Made by a program: the position numbers and the translations under genes
In this document: piece by piece, positions 26,201 through 40,159 of the stretch
Numbering within the stretch: position 1 is the first letter of the stretch
Layout of the letters: every line of letters begins with the position of its first letter
The notes under the pieces: model-generated
Database searches by the model: none
The model's input: the letters and a program-made list of their open reading frames with translations, nothing else
What the model was told of the DNA's origin: nothing
Assembly: GCA_964006375.1 (NCBI GenBank)
Contig: OZ023267.1
Location: forward strand, 87,487,406 to 87,551,405
Direction: 5' to 3'
DNA from: Tillus elongatus
Lineage: Eukaryota; Arthropoda; Insecta; Coleoptera; Cleridae
Length of the DNA stretch: 64,000 nt

Positions 26201-27862
26201 TGCTGGGAAATGCAAAGGCCATATAAATTTCTATAAAACAAAAAAATGAAAACCCTTACGGAAACTAGTATGATGATGTTAAGTTCCGATTATTGCTTTA
26301 ATAATGTAGATCGTCAGACCTACAAAATTGGGGTGTCAGCTTAGCAATGGGGGGTTATAGTAGGACCACTGGTCAGTAGTAAATACAATACTTACGGTTT
26401 ACACGTGATGCATATGGGTTCTCTGTAGATTGTATTCATATCCACATCGTTCGACATATTTTACTTTACACTAAAACAAAAAAACAAAATAATAACAATA
26501 TACAGGGATATTCTCTATTATTGTTAGTCAGTGTTATTTGGATAAGCAATGAGAAATATAAAGCCATAATTTGTTAAAATGATCATTAATTAAAATTTAT
26601 AACTAGCAAATTTGGAAAGTATCTCAGTTTAAATGAATTTAAAAGAGCCAAAAATCTATATGGAAATAGATTAAACTCTTAGGCATGAAATACATACCAA
26701 AAATTATGTTCGAAATCAATTACCTAAAGGTAATGAACAAACAAACACTTTGTATAATGTACCTAGATGTAAGTTTGTTTTTTTATGTGAACAGTGAGCT
26801 GGAGTTTACCAAAGACAGTGTTTGTGTTGTGGGACTTTTCAAATCAAGAGTGCAACAAATATAAACTTATTTTAGTTTTGAAAGTTATTGTTGGTTATGA
26901 CTGTCTAAGAAGTAAGATTGGGCCAAATGTCATTTTAAGAATGATGATATTCAAACTTACCGGGCAAATAGCTGTCAAAATATGTATTAATTAATTTCAA
27001 GAAAGGATGCTCTGATAAAACAGGAAATAACATTAGATGAATTTGGGCAAGATTTCCGCTTTTGTTATGAATTATTGTTGGTTGTTAAATAAATCCAGAT
27101 GCTAGAGTTGCGTCATTCTTGCTTCCAAAAAATTTTAATATTTTTAAAGTATATTTTGTGTAAAGAAGATATATTGTATCACTGAAACAAACAGAAGGTG
27201 TCACATGAAGTTTTAAAGTAATAAATTACAAGATAAACAGTATATACATCAAGAATAACTACATTTAAGGATACCTACCACAACTAGCGAGGAACCAAGG
27301 TTTGAAATTTATTTTATTTTATCTAAATCAGCACAAGGAAGCAAATTGCTACAATTAAAAGACCGTCTATTCTGTCAATCATCTGTCAAGCAAAAGCATT
27401 CATGGGAAAAGTTAGATTTTATACATAAACAGAAATCTTAGTTTAAATTTCACCAAAGTTCAAAGTTAAGAACTTAGAGGGAGTCAGGATCGCAGGTCAG
27501 AAAGCCATATTAGCTTGTAACGAACATTTGAAAATCAGCCGAAAGTCTGTGAATATTAATCATTTAATTTAAAAGTAAGATTGAGAGTTATAACAACGGA
27601 TCCGTTTAGATTTAAATTTATAAAATGTGTCCAATAAAAGTTGTTATGAAAATTTTTCTAAAAACATAATTCTTTGAGAAAATTTAATAATCAACCAAAA
27701 AAAGGGTTAATTGCATATTAGCAGGCTATTTCTTTTCCCCTATTTAGCAGAATCCACGACTGAAACAAAGTAAGTACATTAATTATTTGATTACAATTTA
27801 TTTGGCATATAATATAGTAGAGGGGTAGGCAACCCATATTACACTGAAGCTAGCTTTAATAT

Positions 27863-27945
<83 letters not shown>
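26201..27945 (+). repeat. Element A 3' LTR, first part
   Basis: Homologous to 20958-22706. It ends in a (TA)n at 27866-27945, where element B begins. Small indels relative to the 5' LTR (e.g. about 26590, 27350, 27400) show moderate age. Confidence 0.85.
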
Positions 27946-27949
<4 letters not shown>

Positions 27950-29794
27950 ATAGTTATGATTTAATCTATCTAGGAAAATTATAGTCCCACGTTTTTGGGC
28001 GCTAATTGATATAGTTAAGTTAATTTAAGCTAGTGTTGTTTTAGTCCCACTATTGGGTGATAATTGAAATAGGGAAAGGTTTATTTTACGTTTTATATTA
28101 TTATTATTAGGTATATTGAATTACTTGATATGGTGGCTAACTTAAATATGTTTTATTGCTTTTTGTGATGTTAATTTCGAAGTGTATTTTATCTTGTGAG
28201 TTTTATCTACCTGTAAAGTTGAGTGAATTATGTTGAAAAAAAAAAGTTAATTAAATATACGTGTATTTGACTTCCACCCTGGTGTACCCAATATCTTTTA
28301 TTGCTGCATGTGATATAAACAAATTGATAGCATGGATATACTTACTCTTAAAACAGGGAGCTTCTTAAGCTGGTGGGTTCAAGTCCGAAATATCTTTGTT
28401 TATTTTTATGAATTTTGAAATATATTACCCTATCTGTTTTTGGTTTTTAAATACTTATATACATATAAAATAAAATGAAGCAAGAATATTAAATTCACAC
28501 AGAACTTGAATATTTATTAACTAACACAACTGACAAAAAACCCAATACTTATTTGCTATTTATCATGTACTTCTTACTTTTGAATTTAGAGCTCTTTGTT
28601 TATTTTTTTAACAATGCCAATAAAAAAAAAGACTGATCAGTATTATTTGTTTTAAATTTTTAAGACCACTTATATTTATGACTCTCACGCACTTCCTAAA
28701 GCCAAACGGTATAGGCACCTATTGATGTTTGTATGATTTATACAATGCCTTAGTACTACGTGCAGTCAATGGACGAGTCCCTTCACTGGCTGGGTATGGT
28801 TACTGGTTTTTCAAGCCCTTGGTGTGTGAAATGCAAACCAAGATGGTTGTTTTTTTTTTACGATGAGACCTCTCTACTTTCGTTTGATGTATCATAATTT
28901 TGCGAGTTATTTACTATTCTTTTTGAAGCTGGGGATATGTCGCACAATAAATGTAAATATTTGATTACTTTACTCACAGTTTATCTGGTCTGTTTCTGAG
29001 CTTCCGTGTTGTGACTCCTTTTGATTGTTTACTTCTCTTAAAAAATGTACCTCCTTCTCGTTTTAAATTTTATAAAAATATTTCAATCCCTTTTTAATAT
29101 CAAAAAATTTCAATCTATCTAATCTTTTAATCAAAATGTCCCCGTCTAATAATTTAATAATAATCTCAATCTTTTTTCATCTCAAAAATTTTTCAATCTG
29201 ATACTTTTATCAAAATTTTTCCATCTGTTTATTATTTTTCATTGTAACCCGCGTAACTAATTAAAAAACTGCTTTATGCCTGCTTCAAATAAAATATCCT
29301 AACAAATTTTTAACACAATAATTCTTTCCCATCATCTCCTCGGATACATACATTGTTGTTAGTCAATGACAGAATAATTAACCTAACTATAATTTTAGTG
29401 TCAGTTTGACGTCTGTCCTAAATAAAAAACAGCTGACTTAAATATAGGTTATGAAATGACATTTCTTACAATTTAACACTCAAATTTTGACATCTTACTA
29501 TTCTTAAAGCTAACAACATCCTTAATTCTAACAAACAATAACATCTTAAATTACATAACAGCTGGCAAACAATAATACCTTAAACTATCTAATTAAACTT
29601 GTCATACATTTACACTTGCCTTGCCTCCTTTTAACACATATATATCTGTAAAATTTAGTTTCTCCCTGCCTTACAGTGCAAAAACATTGCATACACCAAA
29701 GGTAAGTTGTTGTTTGTGTTTAGTATAATTTGTGGTAAAATGTGTTTATGTATGTGTATATATGTATATGTGGCCCCCTTTAGTAACCATATCA
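27946..29794 (-). repeat. Element B 3' LTR
   Basis: Nearly identical to 33113-34962. It contains two copies of the primer-binding-like module (about 27984 and 28043 on the plus strand), and ends at plus-strand CATATCA (29794) next to AATCCCC, the complement of the purine tract. Confidence 0.9.
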
Positions 29795-31494
29795 AATCCC
29801 CAATAATAAGTTTTTACTGCTTTAGAGGCTTGCCTTCTGAAGCTAGGAAAAATTTTTATTCACGCTTTTAGTTTATAGCAATATAATCTTTTCCTCCCTT
29901 AATACATTTTTTAGCATTTCAGATTACGGAAACAAGTTATGCTATGAAATCAGAACTATCATCTGAGACTCAAGTGATCTAGCTGCGAACATGAGAAGTT
30001 ATTATATTTACATGTCAGATGCACTTATGCATGAGAGACATTATTGCTTATAAGCATGTTTAAAAAGATACTAGCGTGCCTACAATTTAGAGGAACACTA
30101 GCGTGCCTTTAATTGTTTTATAAGAACACCGCTGTGCCAATATTTTGTCAATTATATTTTTGAAGACCACTGCTGTGCCCACAATTATTTTAAGAAAAAT
30201 ACTACTGTGCCTGCTAATTTCTGCTACTGTCGAATACTGATCCTGTTGTCATTATTGCTGCATGTTTGTTCCAGCTTCATAAGTGTTCAGTTCTTCGAAG
30301 TGTTTATGGCCTTTATTTAAAATAGTGCTTCGTTAGTTTAAGTGCTTTAATAAAATGTGTCATGTCAGTGCTTTGTTCGTCTGGGATTTCTTCAACTTAT
30401 ATTCCTTTTTTAATGTCACGTTTGCCCAAGCAACGTTTGACTTAGTTATTAAGTCTGCATGCTGCATGTTATACAAAATGCCATCAACATTAAATGAAAA
30501 AATGTTGTTAATTGATTATGTCAAGGCTAAATTTAGTTTTAAGTTTCCCCCCAAGTAAAGTAAGAAATTATCTCTTGCTTTTCAAATTCCTTATTGTTTA
30601 ATTTATCTCTTTCATCACAGGTCTATTAAATTTAATCCTGGTTTCTTTAATTTACCTCTTGAGCATCATTATTTTTTATTACCGAGTTCCCCTTTTCTCA
30701 TTGCGTGTGTTCGTACGCGTGATAATGAACCGATTTCTATAACGACATGTTCATATATACCCCCATATTTGGACTATTTTTTTCTATTGCTGCTGCCATT
30801 GTAAGTTTCTATATGTTTCTTTTAGATATTAGGTCCTTTCCTTTTTCAATTCGTTTTATTCTTCTGATACCCAACTTTTTTTTCTTATTATTAATCTGAA
30901 ACTACTGTTTATCAGTCAATATATGTTCCTTTTACTTGACTTTTTCATCTCATTCCCCTATATCTTGCAACTACTGTGCACATAATCATCTATATCTATT
31001 TTCATTATCTCAATATGCCCTCTATGGGTTTACATATTCACTGGTTAGCTTCTCCATCTATTAAATTCATTTCACTGTTCGTACATATATATTTTTGACT
31101 TTTCCCATTACTCCTTGATTCAGACGTCCTTATTTAGTTGTCTATCCTACTAAATGTTCCATAATTTTAACGAATTTTACATAATTGGCCTTGATATCTG
31201 TTTTCTTCATATATTTTTCTTTCTTTTTCCTCATTTGTTTGCAGCTCTGGTCCTCTTATCTTGGGTTTAAACTTGTCCCCACTACTTCGTTTGTTTTCGA
31301 TTGCAATTTTTTTACGGGCAATTCTAATGCTTGTTTGTTGTACGATCCTTCCCCACGCTTGGCTGATTACTAACGTTATCTACCTCGGTTTTGAATTTGC
31401 CTATACTCTTCTTTCATGCTTGACATTTGCTTTAAATTTTGAATTTTGGCGTGTTATTTGGTCGAACTAGTTTTGGTTCAGTTGATAGACTTAA
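29795..31494 (-). other. Element B noncoding interior with about 40-bp repeats
   Basis: No ORF of note on either strand. At about 30068-30230 a unit of roughly 35-45 bp recurs five times around the word ACTRSYGTGCC (TACTAGCGTGCC, CACTAGCGTGCC, CACCGCTGTGCC, CACTGCTGTGCC, TACTACTGTGCC). Its role is unknown; a packaging or RNA-structure function is only a guess. This stretch occupies the place where pol would be. Confidence 0.5.
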
Positions 31495-31712
31495 TCCAGG
31501 TCTGCAATTTTGAATTTTGATTGTTATGTTATTTCAAAAAATGTTAGTGAGTTTAAAGACTTCCCAGGTCATTAATTTTGAATTTTGAATTGTTATTTTA
31601 TTTCAAAAAATGTTGGTGAGTTTAAAGACTTCCCAGGTCATTAATTTTGAATTTTGAATTGTTATTTTATTTCAAAAAATGTTGGTGAGTTTAAAGACTT
31701 CCCAGGTCATTC
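31495..31712. repeat. 69-bp tandem repeat, about three units
   Basis: The word TTCCCAGGTCATT recurs at 31561, 31630 and 31699, a strict 69-bp period (23 codons). The unit contains TTTTGAATTTTGAATTGTTA and AAAAAATGTTGGTGAGTTTA. The first unit is slightly diverged and the last two are nearly identical. It ends just beyond the Gag stop of element B. Confidence 0.92.
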
Positions 31713-31728
31713 ATCTCATTCTAGTTCA

Positions 31729-32967
31729 TTAATTCTTCGTAGTCGTTTCATATTTTGTTGCTGCGTAGTCTCCATATCCGTTATGTGGTCTTCTCCACTG
31801 CTCATGATTGTTATCAGACTCTTCTGCCTGTCTTGCATCGTATTCCATGCTAGAATCGTCTTTGTAGGTATCCTCGTTTCTCTGGCATTTATACCTATTC
31901 GTGCCATCGTTACCATATTTGTTTTGACGTCGATGTCTATTATTTCCTTCACGTTTCCGTTTAAATTTGTCTCCCTTATTCTTGATTTCTTCTAGGCCTG
32001 CTCGTTTCTTTTTATTTCTTTTATTCCCCATTGCTCTTGTCCATTTTGGTCCAAAACTTGTTTCTACTTCTTCTCTCAGTCTTTTATTCCCCAACTCCAG
32101 CTTTATATCTAGTTCTTCTCTCAGATGTTCCAAATTTCCATTTGTTTCTCTCAGCTTTTCTTCCATTTCGCTTTCATATCTGTTTCTTTTGTGTTTGCGC
32201 ATCTTCCCAGCACCACTCATTCGCTGATTTCTTTCATTCACTCTCTCTATTATTTCATCTACCGGTTCATCATTATTCGCTCTGATTTTCTCTATTATTA
32301 TCTTACGTACTACATCCATCTTTGTCTCTACTTTGTTTTCAAACTTTCGTACTGCCTCGTCTTTCTCTTCCATCCCCATTTCTACATCTTTTTTCACTTC
32401 TTGTACACTTTTTTCAATTCTCTGTGTTAATTTAGCATTTATTTCGTTCAGTCGTTCATTCATCAGATTCATACCTTCATTCATTTTGTGCTCTTGCTTA
32501 TCCACTTTTTCTCCTATTTTATCCATTTTCTCATTTATATCAACTTTCATGCTATACATATCCCCTTTCATTTCTTTCTTGCTTTCATTTATGTCTTGTT
32601 TTAGGCCATTTATGCTTTCATTCATACTATTTAGATTCCGCTCTTGTTTGTCCATTTTCTCATTTATATCTGTATTCATACTATTTATGCTCTGCATTAA
32701 TTTCATCAACATTTCATTGTTATTGTCAGGTTTTTCTTTTGTCGTATTTGTGTCGTCTACCTTACCTAGATCGGGTGTCTGTTCTTCTATTGACGTTTCT
32801 CCTCCTGTTTGTACCATTCCTTCTGCTTGTTCTTCCACATTCTCACCAACTTCTTGATCATATCTTCTCTCCTGATCTATTTCCATACTTTCCTGTTGTT
32901 CATGTTCTCTTTCGTCTCCCCTGTCCTGTCTGTCCTTTGACGTGGTCATTTTTCTTCCCCTAGCCAT
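31729..32967 (-). CDS. Element B Gag-like coiled-coil protein (intact, 412 aa)
   Basis: An uninterrupted ORF with its ATG in an A-rich context (AAAATGGCT). It lies 145 bp inside the 5' LTR and is the only ORF of B. Residues 1-90 are charged and acidic (DQERRYDQEVGENVEEQ). Residues about 90-260 form a long heptad-type coiled coil with repeated NEKMDKQE / MKVDINEKMDKI units. The C-terminal 130 residues are strongly basic (KRNRYESEMEEK, NKRNKKKRAG, NKGDKFKRKREG) and end in a polar tail. No capsid homology block, CCHC knuckle or protease is visible. By position and by resemblance to the coiled-coil N-terminus of element A Gag, I infer a Gag-like structural or RNA-binding protein. An unrelated captured protein is possible. 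Confidence 0.7.
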   Translation of the reverse strand: MARGRKMTTSKDRQDRGDEREHEQQESMEIDQERRYDQEVGENVEEQAEGMVQTGGETSIEEQTPDLGKVDDTNTTKEKPDNNNEMLMKLMQSINSMNTDINEKMDKQERNLNSMNESINGLKQDINESKKEMKGDMYSMKVDINEKMDKIGEKVDKQEHKMNEGMNLMNERLNEINAKLTQRIEKSVQEVKKDVEMGMEEKDEAVRKFENKVETKMDVVRKIIIEKIRANNDEPVDEIIERVNERNQRMSGAGKMRKHKRNRYESEMEEKLRETNGNLEHLREELDIKLELGNKRLREEVETSFGPKWTRAMGNKRNKKKRAGLEEIKNKGDKFKRKREGNNRHRRQNKYGNDGTNRYKCQRNEDTYKDDSSMEYDARQAEESDNNHEQWRRPHNGYGDYAATKYETTTKN

Positions 32968-33112
32968 TTTCTCGACTTCCTTATTATGTTTTGTTTATTT
33001 ATTTATTTTTAATTTATTTTACTCGTGGACCTCGAAAGCTCCCACGTTTAGGTGACAATTGTTATAGAAAGTTATGCACAGACTTTCGAAGCCCTCACGT
33101 TTGGTCGCCAAT

Positions 33113-35393
<2,281 letters not shown>

Positions 35394-35415
35394 TTGGGCC
35401 CCAACATTAGGGCTT

Positions 35416-35487
<72 letters not shown>

Positions 35488-35506
35488 AAAAATTATACAT
35501 GAAAAC

Positions 35507-35588
<82 letters not shown>
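35394..35588 (+). repeat. LTR-end PBS-like sequence and two (TA)n arrays
   Basis: TTGGGCCCCAACATTAGGGC at 35394 resembles the primer-binding-like start of the A leader, although it lies after the 3' LTR. Two TA arrays (35418-35484 and 35512-35588) follow, separated by 27 bp (TTTGAAAAATTATACATGAA...). Element D starts directly at the end of the second array. Confidence 0.7.
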
Positions 35589-35593
<5 letters not shown>

Positions 35594-35917
35594 CATAAGG
35601 CCCTTTGGGCTTTATAATAAAAAATTAGTTTATATAAAACCAAAAAGTACAATTAAATAATAAGTGATTAATTACAAGTTACAACTAACGAACTATGAAC
35701 GTTGCTAATCGTGAACAAGTAAAGAATCATTCTAAATCTAACATAACTGAGACTTATAAACTAAGATTGATTCTTATGCATGCGGTTTCCTAATGAACTC
35801 TGTGACCGCCTGAGGTCGATGTCATGCTGAGTGGACGATATCGAAATGGATATCGTGGTATTGCTTAAGACGAAGGGTCATTATGTAAGCAGCAATCGGC
35901 TACTAGGCAATGTAACT
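35589..35917 (-). repeat. Element D 3' LTR
   Basis: Starts (plus strand) AGTTACATAAGGCCC and ends GGCAATGTAACT. Shared blocks with the other LTR include AACTCTGTGACCGCCTGAGG and TCGATGTCATGCTGAGTGGA. Confidence 0.9.
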
Positions 35918-36682
35918 CCCTTGTCCCTAATGTGAAGGACGTCCTCGTTCTTTTCAGTAAGTTTTTCTGCTACAGATCGGTTTTTTTTATTGATGTAGCA
36001 TGGCCAGCTTCTTAAACTTATGTAATGGAGATGTAACACAGGATGATCATTAGGATGACTGTGATTATGGTAGTCATTCCCATGTGTGTTGAATGTACCA
36101 AAGTACGTTATGATGCTTCATTTTCTCCATCTGACTTTTTAATTTGCTGGCTTCTTTGGGATGTATCGGATTGAATCTGATGATATGTTGAGGCTGTGGC
36201 TGTAAGGGTTGTAACAACTCGGGTACCCATGTAATCTTTGGTTTCTTCATTTCTCTCCGTTTATAGGTATCTTGCATTGTTCCTGACTGGCTAAGAGGGT
36301 GTTGGTTGTGATAGTTTTCTGTCTAGCCTTGACGGACACTCTTCTGAGATGCTGGTCTTTTGGTTAGTGATCAGTAGAATATTTCCGTTTCAGAGTTGAA
36401 CGGATGCTGTGTAAGAATTGGTTGTGGTGGCAAAGAGGCATGTTGATACGTTGTCTAGTTTGCATCTTTATTCATGGGGTTGGTCAGTACATATTATGGC
36501 TTCCTCGACAGCTGGGCATTGGTCTGCTGTCCACAGATTTTGCTGGGGTGTTTCCAAATAGAATGAAGCAGGTGGTACAAGGATTCTATTGGTTTGAAGT
36601 GTTGGAATGATTCGAAAGTATGCTCCTGATGTCGGATGTAGGATAGGAACTTTAAGGAGGCAAACAATTGTATCTTTTCCAG
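35918..36682 (-). pseudogene. Element D Env C-terminal region, degraded
   Basis: Between the Env frame and the 3' LTR no long ORF survives. A 67-codon minus-strand frame (36277-36074: KKPKITWVPELLQPLQPQPQ) could be the Env C-terminal tail or an unrelated frame. A protein-like piece (FKPIESLYHLLHSIWKH) lies in another frame at about 36530-36610. The membrane anchor expected here cannot be identified. Confidence 0.4.
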
Positions 36683-37444
36683 CTAAATGGTAAATTTAAA
36701 AATTTTGAGAATGTGATTTTGGTCAAGGCTAATCAATTCATCGTTATTATAAATTAGTTTCAGGTGTTCTCTAATGACCTTTAGGTCTTCGGCAATACAT
36801 ATTTCTATGTTAGTTAATTGATTAAAACTAAGCGAAATTGTTCTTTGTAATACTTTTATATTATCTAGTAATTTTGAACTTAATGGTATCTGAAATTCTA
36901 AAACGGCATTATATTCCGTTTCGCGTTGCATCACATCTAGGGTGATTTTTAACGAGTCTAAATTTTTGTTAATCGACTCTTGTTCTTTTTCGTATCTTTG
37001 AGTCATTATGTTGGCAAACGAGTTTAGACTATCTAATTGAACCATTATCTCGTCTTGATTCGCATACAATAATTCTACGTTTTTATTGATTTCTTTTAGA
37101 TCCTCCTGGTCCAAATTGCCAGTGGCCATTCTTATAACTGCTCCCGCGCCATCTAGGTATATAGTGTGCCTTATCTTTTGCAATTCATTTCTTATGATTC
37201 TTAGTTCACTGTTTAGATTACGTATATAATATTTGTTGATGGAATTTGACTTAATTTCGCTAATCTGATAAGCATTGTATAATAATTGATTATAGTTTTC
37301 ATCTATAAAGGTGAGATTAAAATAAAAGTAAAATCTATGGTAGTGATTTAGGATTTTGGCGATTCCGACATAGTCTGTGAAATAGCCATTAGTTTGGATG
37401 GGTTGAAGTTGAAGGAGTAGGGCTGTCCTCAGACATAGGCACAT
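36683..37444 (-). pseudogene. Element D Env-like protein (F-type), truncated
   Basis: 253 open codons. Errantivirus Env proteins are relatives of the baculovirus F protein and act as membrane fusion glycoproteins. The recognisable block is GAGAVIRMATGNLDQEDLKE (about residues 95-115), the fusion-peptide-like region of that family. It is followed by a heptad-rich helix with NKNVELLYANQDEIMVQLDS and ILKIFKFTI at the stop. No furin-type R-x-K/R-R precedes it; the sequence there is RHTIYLDGAG, so cleavage is doubtful. The N-terminal 30 residues include a hydrophobic LCLRTALLLQLQ segment that may be part of a signal peptide. Family proteins are about twice as long with a C-terminal anchor, which is not found, so this is a broken remnant. 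Confidence 0.75.
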
Positions 37445-37635
37445 CAGGCGTAAAGAAGAAAATTTATTTTTAGTTCTTTTGGTTTTATTTAAATGAGCCG
37501 TTTGTTTTCTCGAATGGGGAAGAAGTATTTTATTGCGGGGTAATTGTATAGGGTCAGAAGAAATTTAATAAAGGGGATCTGCCTTTCGGATTGGCGGTAG
37601 TCTTACTGCAACGGTTTCTTCATTAATTTGGATTC
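37445..37635. other. Integrase-Env junction of element D
   Basis: Short stretch without a long frame between the pol stop and the Env frame. Env of this group is made from spliced RNA, but no splice site could be assigned. Confidence 0.35.
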
Positions 37636-37850
37636 TCAAATTTCGTTGGTTTTCTCGAGACGCTCTGTTGCTTTTTGCATTTGATTTTCATAAATAGACT
37701 GGTAAAATTGAAGTATTTCTTTTAAGCGTCTATTGTTATATTCCTCGAAAACTGTTTGATGGGGATCGATAGGTGGTATATCATCATATGGGACCAGAGA
37801 GTAGTTTGAAAGGAGAGTGACCTGTCGAAGAATGTATTGATTGGTTGTAG

Positions 37851-37928
<78 letters not shown>

Positions 37929-39129
37929 GGCGGTGATCATGAGCGATGGGGATTTTCTGTGGATTTTGAATTTTTAGCACACGTATTTTTTCTAATAATG
38001 TCGAATGTAAACGTTTTACTGGAGAATTAGAATTTGGATTTTGAGGGGTAGTAATGTGTAAATTCATCTTAAATATGGAACGGAACTCTTTGAGTACAGC
38101 ATTTTCGAATTCGCGGCCAGGGTCCGAGACCATTTTAGAAGGGTAGTTATGGTGAGAGAAGAGGTGACATAGTTTGTTAACTATGGTCAGGGCCGTAGTA
38201 TCGATAATGTAATATGCTTGGGCATATTTACTGAACAGATCGACAATTGTTAAGAATTTGCTGTTATCAAAGCTGAATATGTCGAGGTGTATAACTTCGA
38301 AGGGTCTAGAAGCAATCAGGGGTCCTTGGAACGGGGGTTTGTAAGGGCTACGAACATATTTTGCCTGAAGGCATACATCGCACTTATTAATAAAATCGTT
38401 AATTTGAATTTTCATGTTAGGCCAATAAAATTTTGTTTTTAGTTGTGCGTACGTCTCGTTAATGCCGTTATGGTTTTGTTCGTGATAATCTTGGATCGTT
38501 CCTTTTTGTTCATTAGTTTTTGTTACGTCTTGTAATCGTTTTGTACATTTAATTATTGTAACCGAACTATTGAAAAGATTGGAAGCCATTATTCTAAAGT
38601 AATGTTCGAGTTGTGGGTCCAAGAATAATATACCGTAATTATTATTAGGGTTAATGTAAGATTTTAAAAAGTCAGTCATCTGTTGTAGTTCGTGTTGTCT
38701 TTGGATGTACACTCTGCAGCATTTATTTTTAAATAAGTTGTCTGTCTTTATTTCGTTATGCGGGCCATAGTACATAATTATCTGACGTTTAAAGTGATTT
38801 AAGGGGTTTTCAGAAATGGGCATACTAAAGACGGGGTTTTCTGCAGAAGTGTGTTGTGTTTGTGACTCAGAATATCGTTCGTCTTCCTGCGTGCTAATAC
38901 CTAGATCTCTAAGATCATCGTCGTTCAATACTCTAAGTTCTGATGGTTTCAGATTATTGAAAATGGATGCTAGATCATCGTCGTCCTCAACTGCGTTGAT
39001 TTCGACACGAGATAAAGCATCGGCTGCTACGTTTTCTTTACTTGTTTTATATTTAATTTCGTAGTCGCTCTCTTCTAATTTCAAACGCAATTTCACTAAA
39101 AGTGGATTTAGTTCTTTAATAGAAAACAA
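37636..39129 (-). pseudogene. Element D Pol: RNase H end and integrase
   Basis: 497 open codons. Residues 1-45 end the RNase H (YEIKYKTSKENVAADALSR). The integrase zinc region follows: HEQNHNGINETYAQLKTKFY then NKCDVCLQAK (His-His-Cys-Cys). Core acids: FEVIHLDIFSFDNSKFLTIV (Asp) and KMVSDPGREFENAV (Asp). The third site reads NSNSPVKRLHSTLLE where relatives have VER: the Glu codon is AAA (plus 38014-38016), so catalysis should be lost. A (TA)n tract at 37855-37926 inserts a run of Ile-Tyr after AHDHRR; TA repeats stay open in any frame, so the ORF survives. The C-terminal YSLVPYDDIPPIDPHQTVFE region follows it. Confidence 0.88.
37855..37926 (+). repeat. (TA)n inside the element D integrase frame
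   Basis: About 72 bp of TA interrupting the integrase C-terminal region. It could be a microsatellite expansion or a target for further insertions. Confidence 0.95.
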
Positions 39130-39862
39130 GCATACAAGTGGTTTATGATCGGTTTAGATCGTGAATTTATTTTCGAAATGGTAAGGCCCAAAGTGCTTAG
39201 TGTTTTCATATGGAAAGGAGGTCGTTCTCAATTGTTGAGTAATTCCTTTCAGCGAAATTTAGCGTGCGACTATAGTAAGCTATGGGCTTGTCGTTTTGTG
39301 ACAAAACACCTCCTATAGCGATATTACTAGCGTTAGTAGTCAGGTGAAAATTTTTTGTAAAGTTTGGATACTTAGGTGAATTAGTAACAAGTTATTTGGC
39401 TTGTCTGAATGCATTTACGTAATCTGTGTCGTTGATGTCAATTTTAGAGTCTCTCTTAAGGCATTTGGTTAAGGGGAATATGATTTTTGCGAAATTCTTA
39501 ATGAAGCGGCGATAGTAGCCTATCAGTCCGAGAAACGACTATTTCCTTTTGGGATTTCGGTATTGGATAGTTCTGTATAGCTTTGATTTTATTAGGGTTA
39601 GGTCGGATTCCGTGCGTCGTGATTACGTGCCCAAGAAACTCGACTTCTTTACGAAGGAATTCGGATTTGTCTAGTAGGACTTTCAGGTTAACTTCCTGTA
39701 ATTATGAAAATATACGTTTTACATGTAACAAATGTTGACTTAGAGAAACTGACGGTGTCATCCATGTATACAAAACATGATTTATAAAGGAATTCCCTAA
39801 GGACATTATCCATTACGCGCTGGAAAGTGCTCGGAAAATTACGCAATTCAGTTCGCAGTGCC
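39130..39862 (-). pseudogene. Element D reverse transcriptase C-terminal part and RNase H, frameshifted
   Basis: The minus-strand frame at 39915-39688 runs out of the 5' LTR into RT: LRNFPSTFQRVMDNVLREFL then CFVYMDDTVSFSKS, i.e. the block before and including the catalytic YMDD box, which is intact. Everything upstream (rest of RT, protease, Gag) is missing, so a deletion joins the LTR to this point. From 39688 down to 39130 the thumb and RNase H (e.g. a HYDRKPLVCLF-like region near the junction) are scattered over frames. Confidence 0.75.
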
Positions 39863-40159
39863 AGTTGAATAAGGCTTTTGGCTTTATGATAAAAAATAAG
39901 TTCATTTAAAACCAAAAAATAAAATTAAAGAACCAGTGATTAATTACAAGTTATAACTAACGAACTATGAACTTGCTAATCGTGAACAAGTAAAGAATGA
40001 TTCTTAATCTAACATAACTGATACTTAGAAACTAAGATTGATTATTATGTGGTTTCCTAATGAACTCTGTGACCGCCTGAGGTCGATGTCATGCTGAGTG
40101 GACGATATCGGAATGGATGTCGTGGTATTGGTCTTACAGCAATCGGCTACCAGGCAACG

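Noticed and set aside
32333..32857. 174-codon plus-strand ORF and neighbours
   Set aside because: Shadow of the intact Gag-like ORF of element B on the opposite strand; serine/phenylalanine-rich, as expected from antisense of a Lys/Glu-rich coiled coil.
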